Below, in pieces: positions 16,949 through 25,680 of a stretch of DNA of 64,000 nucleotides. The notes beneath the pieces are model-generated. The model worked only from the letters and a program-made list of their open reading frames with translations, did no database searches and was not told the origin of the DNA. The stretch is from contig DFJF01000016.1 of NCBI GenBank assembly GCA_002372935.1, positions 1 through 64,000 of the forward strand, in the 5' to 3' direction. This stretch comes from Clostridiales bacterium UBA3678. GTDB lineage: Bacteria; Bacillota; Clostridia; TANB77; CAG-508. Positions within the stretch are counted from its first letter, which is position 1; every line of letters begins with the position of its first letter. The translations under genes were made by a program, and so were the position numbers.

Positions 16949-17802
16949 TTCGTTTTGCTCCTTTCCTTTTTTCTTCTTTTTCTTCTTGGTGTATAATCTA
17001 AATGTTTTGGCTCTTTAAAATGTTTTCCTTTGTATTTTTCCTTTTCTTTCTTTGGCGTTTTCTTTTCTTTTTCTTTATCTTTAGTAATTGCATTTCCTAC
17101 TGGAATATCTTGCTTTTCCTGTTGTTTTTCCTTCTCTTCTTTTATTTTTAACTCATCTGCAATTTCTTTCAATTCCTTTTTTACTGATTTTTTTTCTTCG
17201 TCAGAACTCTCCATTTTGTCGTCTGATTTGATATTTGAGGAAATCCCTAACGGACTCTTTTCCTCCGTTTCTTTTGTATTATTACTGGGAATTTCCTGTT
17301 GTAATTCCTCTTTAGGTTTTGGCATAATATCATCTATAAATTGGTCTTCTTCACTTTTTGCAATTTCAACTACTTCTTGAGAATTTGTCTTATTCATTTC
17401 TTGTTCTAACTCTCTCTTAATAGATGCAACATCTCTGAAATTAAATCTTTCTGCTATTCTATTCATCTTTGAAGCATCTTCTTCTCTAACCATAATATCT
17501 ACCATACCATCAATTTTAGAATTTTTCTTGTCTGCTAATGCACAATATAAAACTCCATATTTTTTTGCCTCTTGTGAAAATTTCTTTAAATCTTCTGCTC
17601 TAATTGTAAATATTTTTAAAGGTTTTCCTGTTTTTAACATATTTGTTAATCTTGTTTTTCCTTTAGTCTGTTGCTTATCTTTCATAATGGTATAAATCAT
17701 AACTGCCATATTTTTTGCACCTGTTCCTGCAATTTTTAATGCTACTTCCATTCCCTCTAAACTTATTCTAACAACTTCTTCTGCTGAATCTGATGAGTTC
17801 AT
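16945..17802 (-). CDS. pcfB: PcfB-family (DUF3801) relaxosome accessory protein
   Basis: The 285-residue product has the PcfB/DUF3801 domain at about 1-130: SLEGMEVALKIAGTGAKNMA, MLKTGKPLKIFTIRAEDLKK and KKYGVLYCALADKK. A low-complexity Lys/Glu-rich tail ends in RRKRRKKERSKTK. PcfB proteins work with the relaxase and coupling protein in Gram-positive conjugation. The start overlaps the relaxase stop by 4 bases and its own stop overlaps the ArdC-like start. Confidence 0.85.
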   Translation of the reverse strand: MNSSDSAEEVVRISLEGMEVALKIAGTGAKNMAVMIYTIMKDKQQTKGKTRLTNMLKTGKPLKIFTIRAEDLKKFSQEAKKYGVLYCALADKKNSKIDGMVDIMVREEDASKMNRIAERFNFRDVASIKRELEQEMNKTNSQEVVEIAKSEEDQFIDDIMPKPKEELQQEIPSNNTKETEEKSPLGISSNIKSDDKMESSDEEKKSVKKELKEIADELKIKEEKEKQQEKQDIPVGNAITKDKEKEKKTPKKEKEKYKGKHFKEPKHLDYTPRRKRRKKERSKTK

Positions 17803-19160
17803 TTTTGAATTTCTCCTTTCCTTTTACTTTTTTCTTGTTCCTGTTCTTTTTCTTCCATATCTTTAATATTTTGTTTTATCTTTTGATTTTGTTCTTCTAT
17901 TTTTTCACAATACACCACCTCCTGTTTTAAATACTTAATCTTGTCTGATAAATTTAAAATATCATCACAAAGTTTTTGTCTTTTTTCTGGCTCTTTTTCT
18001 TTTTGTCTTTTTCTTCGTAATGTATTTCTTGCTTTCATCTGATTTTTTAATTCATCAGTAACAAGTTCTTTATATGAAAAAAGTTCCTTTGTAGTTTTAA
18101 TTTTATTTCTACAAAGGAACTTGATTTCATCTGATATTTCTTCCATCTTCTTGATTTCTTTTCGCATTTCTGGAGTAATCTTTATTCTTGTTTTTTTGCT
18201 TTTAGGATATACTTTTAAAATATAACAATAATGAAGATATAATCTATATAAACTTCCTCTATCAAATTGAATTTTTATTACCTGTTTTTTTCCTGTATAT
18301 CTTCTATATTTTCTTTGTTCTTCTGGGAAAGGAACTTTTGCCATATCACTATTCATTATTCTTTCGTTAATATTTCTAATACTATATTCCATTCCAAAAC
18401 TTCTTTCAATTCTTATATTTCTTTTATATGGTGGTCTGCATAAACTTATTTTATTTGCTCTAATAGTAATTGTATATCCCATTTTCTTTAAAATAGTTTC
18501 AAAATTTTTATAAGAATATGCTTGTTTTATTGCAAAGTCCACATCTTCTTTTGTCGTTGTATAATAATCTGATTTTTGAATAAATGAATTTCTATATCTA
18601 GTGTAATCAATTTTGCCACACTTTTTTTCTTCTAAAACGCTTAATCCATATTCCCTACACAAGTCATCTGATAATGCTCTCATCATAGCATAATTTTCTA
18701 CTGTATTTCTATATTTAATTCCATCAACAAAGGATACAGAATTTAATACAAAATGATTATGATAGTGTTTAGTATTAAGATGTGTTGATACCAATACTTC
18801 ATATTTATCTCCCCATAATTCTTCAGCAAGTTTTACACCAATTTGATGTGCTTGTTCTGCTGTAACTTCTCCCTCTGCAAATGATTGAAATCCGTGAAAT
18901 GCCAAAATACCTTTTTCTTTTCCAAAATGTTTTTTAGTTAGTATCATTTCCTGTAATGCATTCTGTGGTGTACAATTTACTCCAGAAACATAGAATTGTT
19001 TTTCTGTTTTAAAATCTGCTTTTGCATATTCTATTGTATTGTGCAAACTTTTATATAAATCTTTTTCAAAATCTGCATTTGTTGTTTTTTCTTCATTAGT
19101 TGTATATTTTATAACCTTATCTAGCCTTGCCTCTACTTTCCATAAACTTGTTGTTGCCAT
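17799..19160 (-). CDS. Relaxase / mobilization nuclease (MobP-like)
   Basis: The 453-residue product nicks oriT and pilots the strand. The N-terminus (WKVEARLDKVIKYTTNEEKT) has the relaxase motif I region, FYVSGVNCTPQNALQEM follows, and the metal-binding three-His motif is STHLNTKHYHNHFVLN at about 122-140. The C-terminal part is a Lys/Glu-rich coiled coil. The length is typical of Tn1549-type relaxases. MobC and an oriT-like region lie immediately upstream and PcfB downstream. Confidence 0.92.
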   Translation of the reverse strand: MATTSLWKVEARLDKVIKYTTNEEKTTNADFEKDLYKSLHNTIEYAKADFKTEKQFYVSGVNCTPQNALQEMILTKKHFGKEKGILAFHGFQSFAEGEVTAEQAHQIGVKLAEELWGDKYEVLVSTHLNTKHYHNHFVLNSVSFVDGIKYRNTVENYAMMRALSDDLCREYGLSVLEEKKCGKIDYTRYRNSFIQKSDYYTTTKEDVDFAIKQAYSYKNFETILKKMGYTITIRANKISLCRPPYKRNIRIERSFGMEYSIRNINERIMNSDMAKVPFPEEQRKYRRYTGKKQVIKIQFDRGSLYRLYLHYCYILKVYPKSKKTRIKITPEMRKEIKKMEEISDEIKFLCRNKIKTTKELFSYKELVTDELKNQMKARNTLRRKRQKEKEPEKRQKLCDDILNLSDKIKYLKQEVVYCEKIEEQNQKIKQNIKDMEEKEQEQEKSKRKGEIQK

Positions 19161-19171
19161 TCTTTTTTACC

Positions 19172-19492
19172 TCACAAATATTTTTCTTTTATCATCATTC
19201 TAAATTTTCTCCATTCTGCAATTTCATTATTTAAAATTCTTTCGTCTATAAAATTTCTATGATAGAGTAATCTTTCTAATTCATCTAAAGTTCTTATAAA
19301 CTTTCCCATATTTTTTATTACTAAATCATAAAAATCTTTATCTGGCTTTTCTTTTATTTCACATCCCAATGAAGAATCTCGAATGAAAGTTGAAAGACTT
19401 TTCCCTGTTTTATCTGCTCTCATTTTTATCTTTTCTTTTTCATTAAAATTCATTCTAATTGGAACAATAAAATCTCTTGGATCTTCTTTCAA
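19172..19492 (-). CDS. mobC: MobC-like relaxosome protein
   Basis: The 106-residue product starts at TTG (19490-19492) with GGAG spaced 8 bases upstream; no ATG fits. It has a ribbon-helix-helix N-terminus (FIVPIRMNFNEKEKIKMRAD, then KTGKSLSTFIRDSSL) and a MobC-type C-terminus (NEIAEWRKFRMMIKEKYL). It binds oriT and helps the relaxase. It lies between the oriT-like repeats and the relaxase gene. Confidence 0.85.
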   Translation of the reverse strand: MKEDPRDFIVPIRMNFNEKEKIKMRADKTGKSLSTFIRDSSLGCEIKEKPDKDFYDLVIKNMGKFIRTLDELERLLYHRNFIDERILNNEIAEWRKFRMMIKEKYL

Positions 19493-19506
19493 TTTTTTGC
19501 TCCTTT

Positions 19507-19580
19507 CATTTTTTATTCACGGGGATTGGGGTGTCCCCATATATAACATTTGTGTATATACAAATGTGTTGCTTGTTAGG
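19507..19580. other. oriT: Putative origin of transfer (oriT)
   Basis: This non-coding region just upstream of MobC and the relaxase contains a G/C-rich inverted repeat (TGGGG TGT CCCCA, 19527-19539), very unusual in this A+T-rich window. A perfect 8-bp inverted repeat ACATTTGT / ACAAATGT (19547-19568) follows. Position and structure match oriT of MobC/relaxase modules. The nick site is not resolved. Confidence 0.6.
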
Positions 19581-19627
19581 ACATAAAATTTATTTTGTCC
19601 CTATAAAAAATTCTTGTAAATTTTTCT

Positions 19628-19906
19628 TTAATCGCTATCTTTTTCATCTAATTTATCTAAAATTTCCACTAATTCTTCGTCCCTTTTATAAGGTTTTGTT
19701 TCAAGTTTTCCATATTCATTTTTCTCTATAATTTTAACTAATTTATATCGAATAATCTCTTTATCTAATTCTTCATTTCGTGAGTCATTTTCTCTTTCTT
19801 CTGTCATCATTTTTACAACTTTATTAAATGCTTCATTTTTATTATCAGCCATTACTACTACTTCGTTTTTTATTCCTCTTTTGATTAAAAATACATATTT
19901 TTTCAT
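19628..19906 (-). CDS. Uncharacterised small protein, 92 residues
   Basis: The product is MKKYVFLIKRGIKNEVVVMA followed by an acidic helical tail rich in Glu/Asp/Lys. I recognise no family. It begins 3 bases after the repaired stop of the Toprim gene (19910), so it is probably translated with it. It lies upstream of the oriT-like region. Confidence 0.55.
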   Translation of the reverse strand: MKKYVFLIKRGIKNEVVVMADNKNEAFNKVVKMMTEERENDSRNEELDKEIIRYKLVKIIEKNEYGKLETKPYKRDEELVEILDKLDEKDSD

Positions 19907-19909
19907 TAC

Positions 19910-20888
19910 TCATCTTGTCCTTTCTGCATTAAGATTTTTATTTTTTTTTATAGGTTTTATTTCTAATAAATCACATAAATATTCATTATAATCTTTGCCG
20001 TTTTTTTGGTGGTCTATCTATAATTTCATACTTATCTGACATAACAATTTTTAGTGCTTTTGTTGCATTTCTTCCTGCCTCATCACTATCTAAACATAGA
20101 TAAATTTTTGTAATTTCTGGGTGCTTTTTTAAATAGTTTTCAATAGCAACAGGTATTTTACTTTGCTCTAAAACTTTTGCTGGTTGATATACTCCTGCTA
20201 ATGAAATCATTGTTTTATCTTCCCATTTTTGCCCATATAATTTAAAAAGGGTAGCATAAGATAATAAATCTATTGCTCCCTCAAATATAAACATTTTATC
20301 TGTTTTTTCATTACTTTCTAATCTAAAAGAATACATTTTATTACTTCCTGTTGCGTCCATTTTCACATTAGAATTGTTTGTCGCTCTGCAACCTGCATAC
20401 TTTGCGTTTCCCATTTCATCATAGCCAACAAATACAACATTATGATAAAATTTTTCTTCATAAATTAAATGTTTTTCAATACATTTTTGTATAATTTCTT
20501 CATCAATTCCTCTATTTTTTAGATAGTTTTTTGCTCTTGTTTCTTCATTATTTTTCTCTGGTAGAATTAGTTTTTTACACTCTCTTTTTTCTTGTTTTTC
20601 TTTAAAAATTGGTGTCTTAATTTTCATTTTATTTAATACTATTTCTGCTGATTGTGGAAAAGGGATTCCTTGTGTTTTTTCTAAATAGTCCACTGCATTT
20701 TTTCCACCAATTCCTTTTGAACACCAATTCCAAAATCCATTAGACATTTTTAAACTATCGTGTTCTTTTGTGCAATATTGTGTCTTGGTTTCTCGTACTA
20801 ATTCATTAGGATAATAATTTTTAAAGTAAGTTAATAAGTCCATTTGTTTTGCTTTTTCTACTAATTCTGGTGGAATGTATTTTGACAT
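19910..20888 (-). CDS. Toprim/DUF3991-type primase-like protein, with one +1 shift
   Basis: If one C is skipped the gene encodes 325 residues. The N-terminal zinc-ribbon-like CHC part (LLTYFKNYYPNELVRETKTQ, then YCTKEHDSLKMSNGFWNW) precedes a DUF3991 part (NYLKNRGIDEEIIQKCIEKH) and a Toprim domain: MFIFEGAIDLLSYATL (acidic motif) and IYLCLDSDEAGRNATK (DxD). In zero frame it stops at PPKKRQRL; with the shift it reads PPKKGKDYNEYLCDLLEIKP, the typical Toprim end. It is probably involved in priming of the transferred strand. Confidence 0.85.
19998..20000 (-). other. CGG +1 frameshift site in the Toprim gene
   Basis: The zero-frame reading is AAA AAA CGG CAA AGA TTA TAA. Skipping the C gives AAA GGC AAA GAT TAT AAT, encoding the conserved K-G-K-D-Y-N. 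Confidence 0.8.
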
Positions 20889-20908
20889 TTTATTACCACC
20901 TCCTACAT

Positions 20909-21259
20909 TTAAAATCCTATTGTTTTGCTCTTTTCCTTTAGTATTTCCTCTAACTTTTTCTTTAGCACATTTCTAGTATAAATATAGGTATCTCTTGGCA
21001 CTAACTTGTAAAATTCATTTGGCAATTCATAACTAAAAATATTATTAAAAATTGTATTATATACATTAGTTATTGGATCACTTTTTATAAATTCATCAAA
21101 CTCATCTCTTGGTATTAAGCCACCATCTACCAATATTGTTACTAACTTATTTATAGCCTCTATATCTTCATTTATTAAAGGCATATCTTTTTGTGTTTCC
21201 TCTAAAAAATCTGATATACTTATTAAATCATCAATATAAATCGAATTAGAATTTCGCAT
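20909..21259 (-). CDS. Uncharacterised element protein, 116 residues
   Basis: This all-alpha, acidic, soluble product (DDLISISDFLEETQKDMPLI; LVDGGLIPRDEFDEFIK) matches no family I recognise. It lies between the DUF3848-like gene (4-base gap) and the Toprim gene, in the same operon. Confidence 0.5.
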   Translation of the reverse strand: MRNSNSIYIDDLISISDFLEETQKDMPLINEDIEAINKLVTILVDGGLIPRDEFDEFIKSDPITNVYNTIFNNIFSYELPNEFYKLVPRDTYIYTRNVLKKKLEEILKEKSKTIGF

Positions 21260-21263
21260 TTTT

Positions 21264-21614
21264 TTACCTACTTTCTCTATTATTTTTTATTTTTTCTGCA
21301 ACTGCTCTATCTACTATAATCTTTATTGAATTATCCATTTCATAAGAAATATTTTCTCCTAATCTTCCGTCTGAATTTCTCCAATCTTCATAAAATTCTG
21401 CCAATAAATCTTTTTGTTTTATTAGTGCTTTTAATTCGTAATAGTCGAGATTTTTCTCGCTCATTTCTCCAATTATTAGTGTTTTTACCGTAAGTTGATA
21501 AGCACTCTCTATAATCTCATTTGGAGATTTTTGTCTTAAATAGCCCTTATATTCTTGTAATTCTTTATCTAATTTTTCTATCAATTTTTGTTTTAATTCT
21601 TCTTTACTTTCCAT
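21264..21614 (-). CDS. DUF3848-like protein
   Basis: The product has 116 residues from ATG at 21614, which has GGAGG at good spacing. A longer reading to 21674 runs through a terminator hairpin and is unlikely. The segment IIESAYQLTVKTLIIGEMSE, KNLDYYELKALIKQKDLLAE and FYEDWRN matches the DUF3848 pattern found beside methylase-helicase genes in Clostridia elements. Function unknown. Confidence 0.65.
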   Translation of the reverse strand: MESKEELKQKLIEKLDKELQEYKGYLRQKSPNEIIESAYQLTVKTLIIGEMSEKNLDYYELKALIKQKDLLAEFYEDWRNSDGRLGENISYEMDNSIKIIVDRAVAEKIKNNRESR

Positions 21615-21646
21615 TAAAAAATTTCCTCCTTCTTTTATTTTTTGCA

Positions 21647-21672
21647 ATAAAAAAGAGCCGATTTCTCGACTC
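21647..21672 (-). terminator. Rho-independent terminator
   Basis: GAGTCGA GAAA TCGGCTC on the minus strand forms a 7-base stem with a GNRA-type loop, followed by a T-run. It follows the HExxH gene and separates it from the DUF3848-like gene. Confidence 0.8.
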
Positions 21673-21749
21673 AAATCATTTTATTCGTTATTTTTATAGA
21701 TTACTCATAAATACCTGTTTTATTTTTAAAAATTTTTTTGACGTTTTTA

Positions 21750-22499
21750 CTAATTTATTTTTTGTGCAAGATAAATTGTTATATTTAAATTGCTTTCCGT
21801 AATTATTTTATTAAAATTATCCCAATCTTCACTATTTGATGGCATATTTTTATTTTTTTTCAGAAATTCATATAATGGCTTAAGACTATTTCCTAACATT
21901 ATTTTAACGTTTTCATTTATATAAGAATAATTATTTATTTGGTTTAAAAATATTTCTTCCCACACCATATATCTTGCTAAATAATGTACTATATAGTATA
22001 GTAAATCTCCTCCATTATAATTTTCAATTTCATAATTTATATTTTCATTAATATATGGTATTTCTTTATTTATCAGTGCATCAAATTGTATGGATCTACT
22101 AACCTTTTGTTGTAATAAATCTCTATAATAAATATACGACCTTCTTTTTGCATTGAATTCACTCCACAAATAAAATGCTTGAAAGTTGTTATTATTTTTC
22201 ATAAGAATATAATCTCCATCATAATATTTTTTACAATAATTATAATAATCCCAAGCGTGAACAAGTTCATGATATATCGTACAAAAAACTTGATAATCCT
22301 TTTCTACATATTGATTAATGACATTCTGTCCAATTACTATTTTTATTGGTAAAGATATATTATTAGGTACATCTATATATCCATTAAGTTTTTCGATATT
22401 TTTTATTTCAAATTCTACCTTGATTTTTTCATTTTCTATATTATCTTTGCAAAATTGTTCTAAAACTTTATCAATCACTTTTTCTATCATTTTTGTCAC
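21750..22499 (-). CDS. Putative zinc metallopeptidase-like cargo protein (HELVH)
   Basis: The 249-residue product has a classical HExxH motif, FCTIYHELVHAWDYYNYC, at about 77-94. A later LWSEFNAKRRSYIYYR carries a Glu that could be the third ligand. No signal peptide is visible, so it would act in the cytoplasm. The pattern recalls IrrE/ImmA- and SprT-like peptidases but is not a clear match. It is flanked by a terminator and by the NUDIX gene inside the conjugative element, so it is cargo rather than transfer machinery. Confidence 0.6.
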   Translation of the reverse strand: MTKMIEKVIDKVLEQFCKDNIENEKIKVEFEIKNIEKLNGYIDVPNNISLPIKIVIGQNVINQYVEKDYQVFCTIYHELVHAWDYYNYCKKYYDGDYILMKNNNNFQAFYLWSEFNAKRRSYIYYRDLLQQKVSRSIQFDALINKEIPYINENINYEIENYNGGDLLYYIVHYLARYMVWEEIFLNQINNYSYINENVKIMLGNSLKPLYEFLKKNKNMPSNSEDWDNFNKIITESNLNITIYLAQKIN

Positions 22500-22608
22500 T
22501 CCAACTAATTCATATATTACTTATAAATCATAATAATTATAGAAATTATGATAGGATAATAAAAACAATTATAATATCTATCCTCCAAAATTCATCATAA
22601 TTTTTCCC

Positions 22609-23145
22609 TTATTGTTCTAAACTTTTCAAATAATATTCTAAAATTTTTCTATCTCTTAAGACAACAAATCTAGTATCATATATATCATCATAATTAGATG
22701 GCAGTAACTTATCATAACATTCTGTAATAAGTTTTAAAGCTTCTTTAGGCTTTACCCATAATAATTTAGCTCCCTCATCTTTTTCCTTTTCTGTAAGGTT
22801 TAAATGGTGAGTATCTTTTACTACTTTTGCCACAAAAATATGTGAAATTTGCTTTAAGTTTTGTTTACTCTTATATTCTTCTGTTGTTCCTAATTGTTGT
22901 ATTATTTCTATTTCGCAACCTGCTTCTTCTAATACTTCTCTTTGAAAAGCCTCCTGTGGAATTTCGTTTTCTTCCATTCCTCCACCTACAAGTTTATACT
23001 CATTTTTATTGCTTTTATTTTGTAAAGCAATTGTTCCATCTTCTCTTAATACAATTCCCCTTGATGCTAATCTAATTCTACAGTTGTTCATTTCTAGTGG
23101 AGTAATTTTAAAATCTTTGTCTGTTAATTTAAATAATACACTCAT
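22609..23145 (-). CDS. NUDIX hydrolase
   Basis: The 178-residue product carries a full NUDIX box at about 56-78: GGGMEENEIPQEAFQREVLE followed by EAGCEI (Gx5Ex7REUxEExGU). It would cleave a nucleoside diphosphate-linked substrate, not identifiable from sequence. The N-terminal half has a beta sheet (RLASRGIVLREDGTIALQ). It lies downstream of the methylase-helicase as element cargo. Confidence 0.9.
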   Translation of the reverse strand: MSVLFKLTDKDFKITPLEMNNCRIRLASRGIVLREDGTIALQNKSNKNEYKLVGGGMEENEIPQEAFQREVLEEAGCEIEIIQQLGTTEEYKSKQNLKQISHIFVAKVVKDTHHLNLTEKEKDEGAKLLWVKPKEALKLITECYDKLLPSNYDDIYDTRFVVLRDRKILEYYLKSLEQ

Positions 23146-23217
23146 ATTCTATCTCCTTGTTCTCTGCTTTGGTTACTATTCTATCATAATTCTTTTAAAT
23201 ATTCAAATAGAAAAGAT

Positions 23218-25680
23218 TTATCTAAAATCATCTTTATTATAGTCTGGACTTTCTTTGTCTTTTATATCTATTTCTTTTTGTTCTTCCACTTCATCATCTA
23301 TAATTTCGTTCTCTTTCTCATTGATTTCAAGTTCTTTGTTTAACCTATTAAGTCTTTTTGTTTTTTCTGCTAGTTCTTCCTCTTTATCAAATGGAACTTT
23401 TACATCTACTTTAGCATTTTCAAATTGTTGTTTTAATGTAGATAATTTTAATTTATTATCTTCTAACTTTTTACTCATATCTGCAATTACATTATCTATT
23501 CTTGTTATATTTCCGTGAATATCACTACCTAATTTTACAATATATGATGAATTATTATTTAATTCTAAAATAAAATCTTGACCTACAATTTCTAATTGCA
23601 TTTTCATTCCTCTATATTCTCCAATATCTTCTGGCTCTTTACTTTCTTTGTTTTTACATATTTCAAGTAACATCTTTCCTGCCTCTTCCTTTTTTATATA
23701 TGCTTGTCCATTCAAAATCATAGGAGAAAACTTTTCTTCATTATCTATTTTAGTATTTTCATTAACAATTTGTATATCTTTTTCAATATTTGAAATTAAA
23801 TCTGTGGTATTTTTTATTTCAACAGGATAATATTTAACTATTGAATCTTCTAAAGCATATATTTGGCTTAAATAACTTTGTTTTAGAAGTTTTAATTTTG
23901 ATACTTGAGCATCTAATTCCGTTTTTTCTATAATTAACGGATTTCCTGCAGCGAGTGCTTTTATCTCTGCATAAGAAAGTGCTTTTTCATCTATATCTTC
24001 TGCAGAACGAACTATTGCTTTAGAGGTCATTATTTGAGATATAAATTTTTGCTTATTTTCTACTAACTGATAAAGATAAGCATCAAATGTTCCCTCTGTT
24101 ACATAAGTGAATACATCAATTTCATCATTCTCATTTCCCTGTCTTATTCCTCTACCATTTCTTTGCGTTAGATCTGCAGGTCGCCACGGACAATCTAAAT
24201 GATGAAGTGCTATAAGTTTATTTTGGACATTTGTACCTGCTCCCATTTTAGCAGTTGAGCCTATAAGAACTCTTACATCTCCTTTTCTCACTTTAGCAAA
24301 TAGTTCTTTTTTTCTTGCCTCTGTATTAGCCTCGTGTATAAATGCTATTTCATTATCTGGTATTCCTCTGTCTATTAACTTTTGTTTTAAATCATCATAT
24401 ACATTGAATTTTCCGTCATTATTAGGAGTTGATAAATCGCAAAATACTAATTGAGTAGATTTTTTCTCTTTGCTCTTATCCCATATTTCATAAACATTAT
24501 TAGCACAAATATTTACTTTGCTACCTTCAAAATCTCCCAACATATCATTTAATAATCTTTGGTCAAGTGCTAATTTTCTTCCCTCATTGGTTATCTTTAA
24601 CATATTGTCTGTTTTACTATCTACTTCTCTTTTCCTAATAGCCTCTGCTCTTTTTCCTAAATCTGCTACCATTTCTTTTTGTATATCACTTGGTTTTACT
24701 GTAATAGTTTTAAAATTTGCCTTTGGTACAGGAAGATTTAATGTTTCTGCAGTTTGTATATCTGCAACTTCTTTAAACATACTCATAAGTTCTGGAAGAT
24801 TATAAAATTTTGCAAATCTTGTCTTTGCTCTATAACCTGTTCCCTCTGGAGCAAGTTCAATGGCTGTTACTGTTTCTCCAAATGTACTTGCCCACGAATC
24901 GAATTGCAATAAGTTTCTTTCTTCTAGTGCCTTATATTGTAAATATCGTTGCATTGTGTACATTTCCACCATTGAATTAGATACAGGCGTTCCTGTTGCA
25001 AATACAATACCTTTTCCTCCAGTTAGTTCATCAAGATATTGACATTTCATAAACAAATCAGAACTTTTTTGTGCCTCTGTCTGTGCTATTCCTCCTACAT
25101 TACGCATTTTTGTAAATAAGAATAAATTTTTAAAATAATGTGCCTCGTCTATAAAAATTCTATCACAACCCAATTGTTCAAATGTTATAACATCATCTTT
25201 TCTACTTTGGTCATTAAGTCTTTTTAATTTTTCTTCTAATTTTGCTTGGCTTTTTTCTAATTGTTTTATTGAATAATATTCTCCATCATTATTTTTTAAA
25301 TCATTTATTCCTAATGTTAAATCATTAATTTGTTTTTGTAAAATTTTTTCTTGTCTTTCTTTTGACATTGGTATTTTTTCAAATTGACTATGACCTATAA
25401 TTATTGCATCATACTCGCCTGTTGCTATTTTACTACAAAATTTCTTACGATTATTTGTTGCAAAATCTTTTTTAGTTGCTACTAAAATATTTGCTGATGG
25501 ATATAATTGCATAAATTCTGATGCAAATTGCTCTATTATGTGGTTTGGAACAACAAATAAAGACTTGTTGCATAATCCAAGTCTTTTACTTTCCATACTA
25601 CCTGCTACCATTTCAAAAGTCTTTCCTGCTCCGTACTTCGTGAGCAAGTAGTGTATTTCCTCCATATAAAATATGAGCAA
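23218..25680 (-). CDS. Methylase-helicase, segment 3 of 3 (SNF2-like helicase)
   Basis: This frame has GAGKTFEMVAGSMESKRLGL (P-loop, from the join at 25633), NKSLFVVPNHIIEQFASEFM, DRIFIDEAHYFKNL (DEAH motif II), VFATGTPVSNSMVEMYTMQR (motif III) and the C-terminal helicase lobe LIGSTAKMGAGTNVQNKL, then DLTQRNGRGIRQGNENDE (motif VI). A long coiled coil and acidic tail follow. The ATG near 25680 is within the previous frame's conserved sequence and is not a true start. Confidence 0.88.
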   Translation of the reverse strand: MLIFYMEEIHYLLTKYGAGKTFEMVAGSMESKRLGLCNKSLFVVPNHIIEQFASEFMQLYPSANILVATKKDFATNNRKKFCSKIATGEYDAIIIGHSQFEKIPMSKERQEKILQKQINDLTLGINDLKNNDGEYYSIKQLEKSQAKLEEKLKRLNDQSRKDDVITFEQLGCDRIFIDEAHYFKNLFLFTKMRNVGGIAQTEAQKSSDLFMKCQYLDELTGGKGIVFATGTPVSNSMVEMYTMQRYLQYKALEERNLLQFDSWASTFGETVTAIELAPEGTGYRAKTRFAKFYNLPELMSMFKEVADIQTAETLNLPVPKANFKTITVKPSDIQKEMVADLGKRAEAIRKREVDSKTDNMLKITNEGRKLALDQRLLNDMLGDFEGSKVNICANNVYEIWDKSKEKKSTQLVFCDLSTPNNDGKFNVYDDLKQKLIDRGIPDNEIAFIHEANTEARKKELFAKVRKGDVRVLIGSTAKMGAGTNVQNKLIALHHLDCPWRPADLTQRNGRGIRQGNENDEIDVFTYVTEGTFDAYLYQLVENKQKFISQIMTSKAIVRSAEDIDEKALSYAEIKALAAGNPLIIEKTELDAQVSKLKLLKQSYLSQIYALEDSIVKYYPVEIKNTTDLISNIEKDIQIVNENTKIDNEEKFSPMILNGQAYIKKEEAGKMLLEICKNKESKEPEDIGEYRGMKMQLEIVGQDFILELNNNSSYIVKLGSDIHGNITRIDNVIADMSKKLEDNKLKLSTLKQQFENAKVDVKVPFDKEEELAEKTKRLNRLNKELEINEKENEIIDDEVEEQKEIDIKDKESPDYNKDDFR

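Noticed and set aside
21614..21674. An N-terminal extension of the DUF3848-like protein to 21674.
   Set aside because: The extension is a translation of a terminator hairpin, and the ATG at 21614 has a strong ribosome site.
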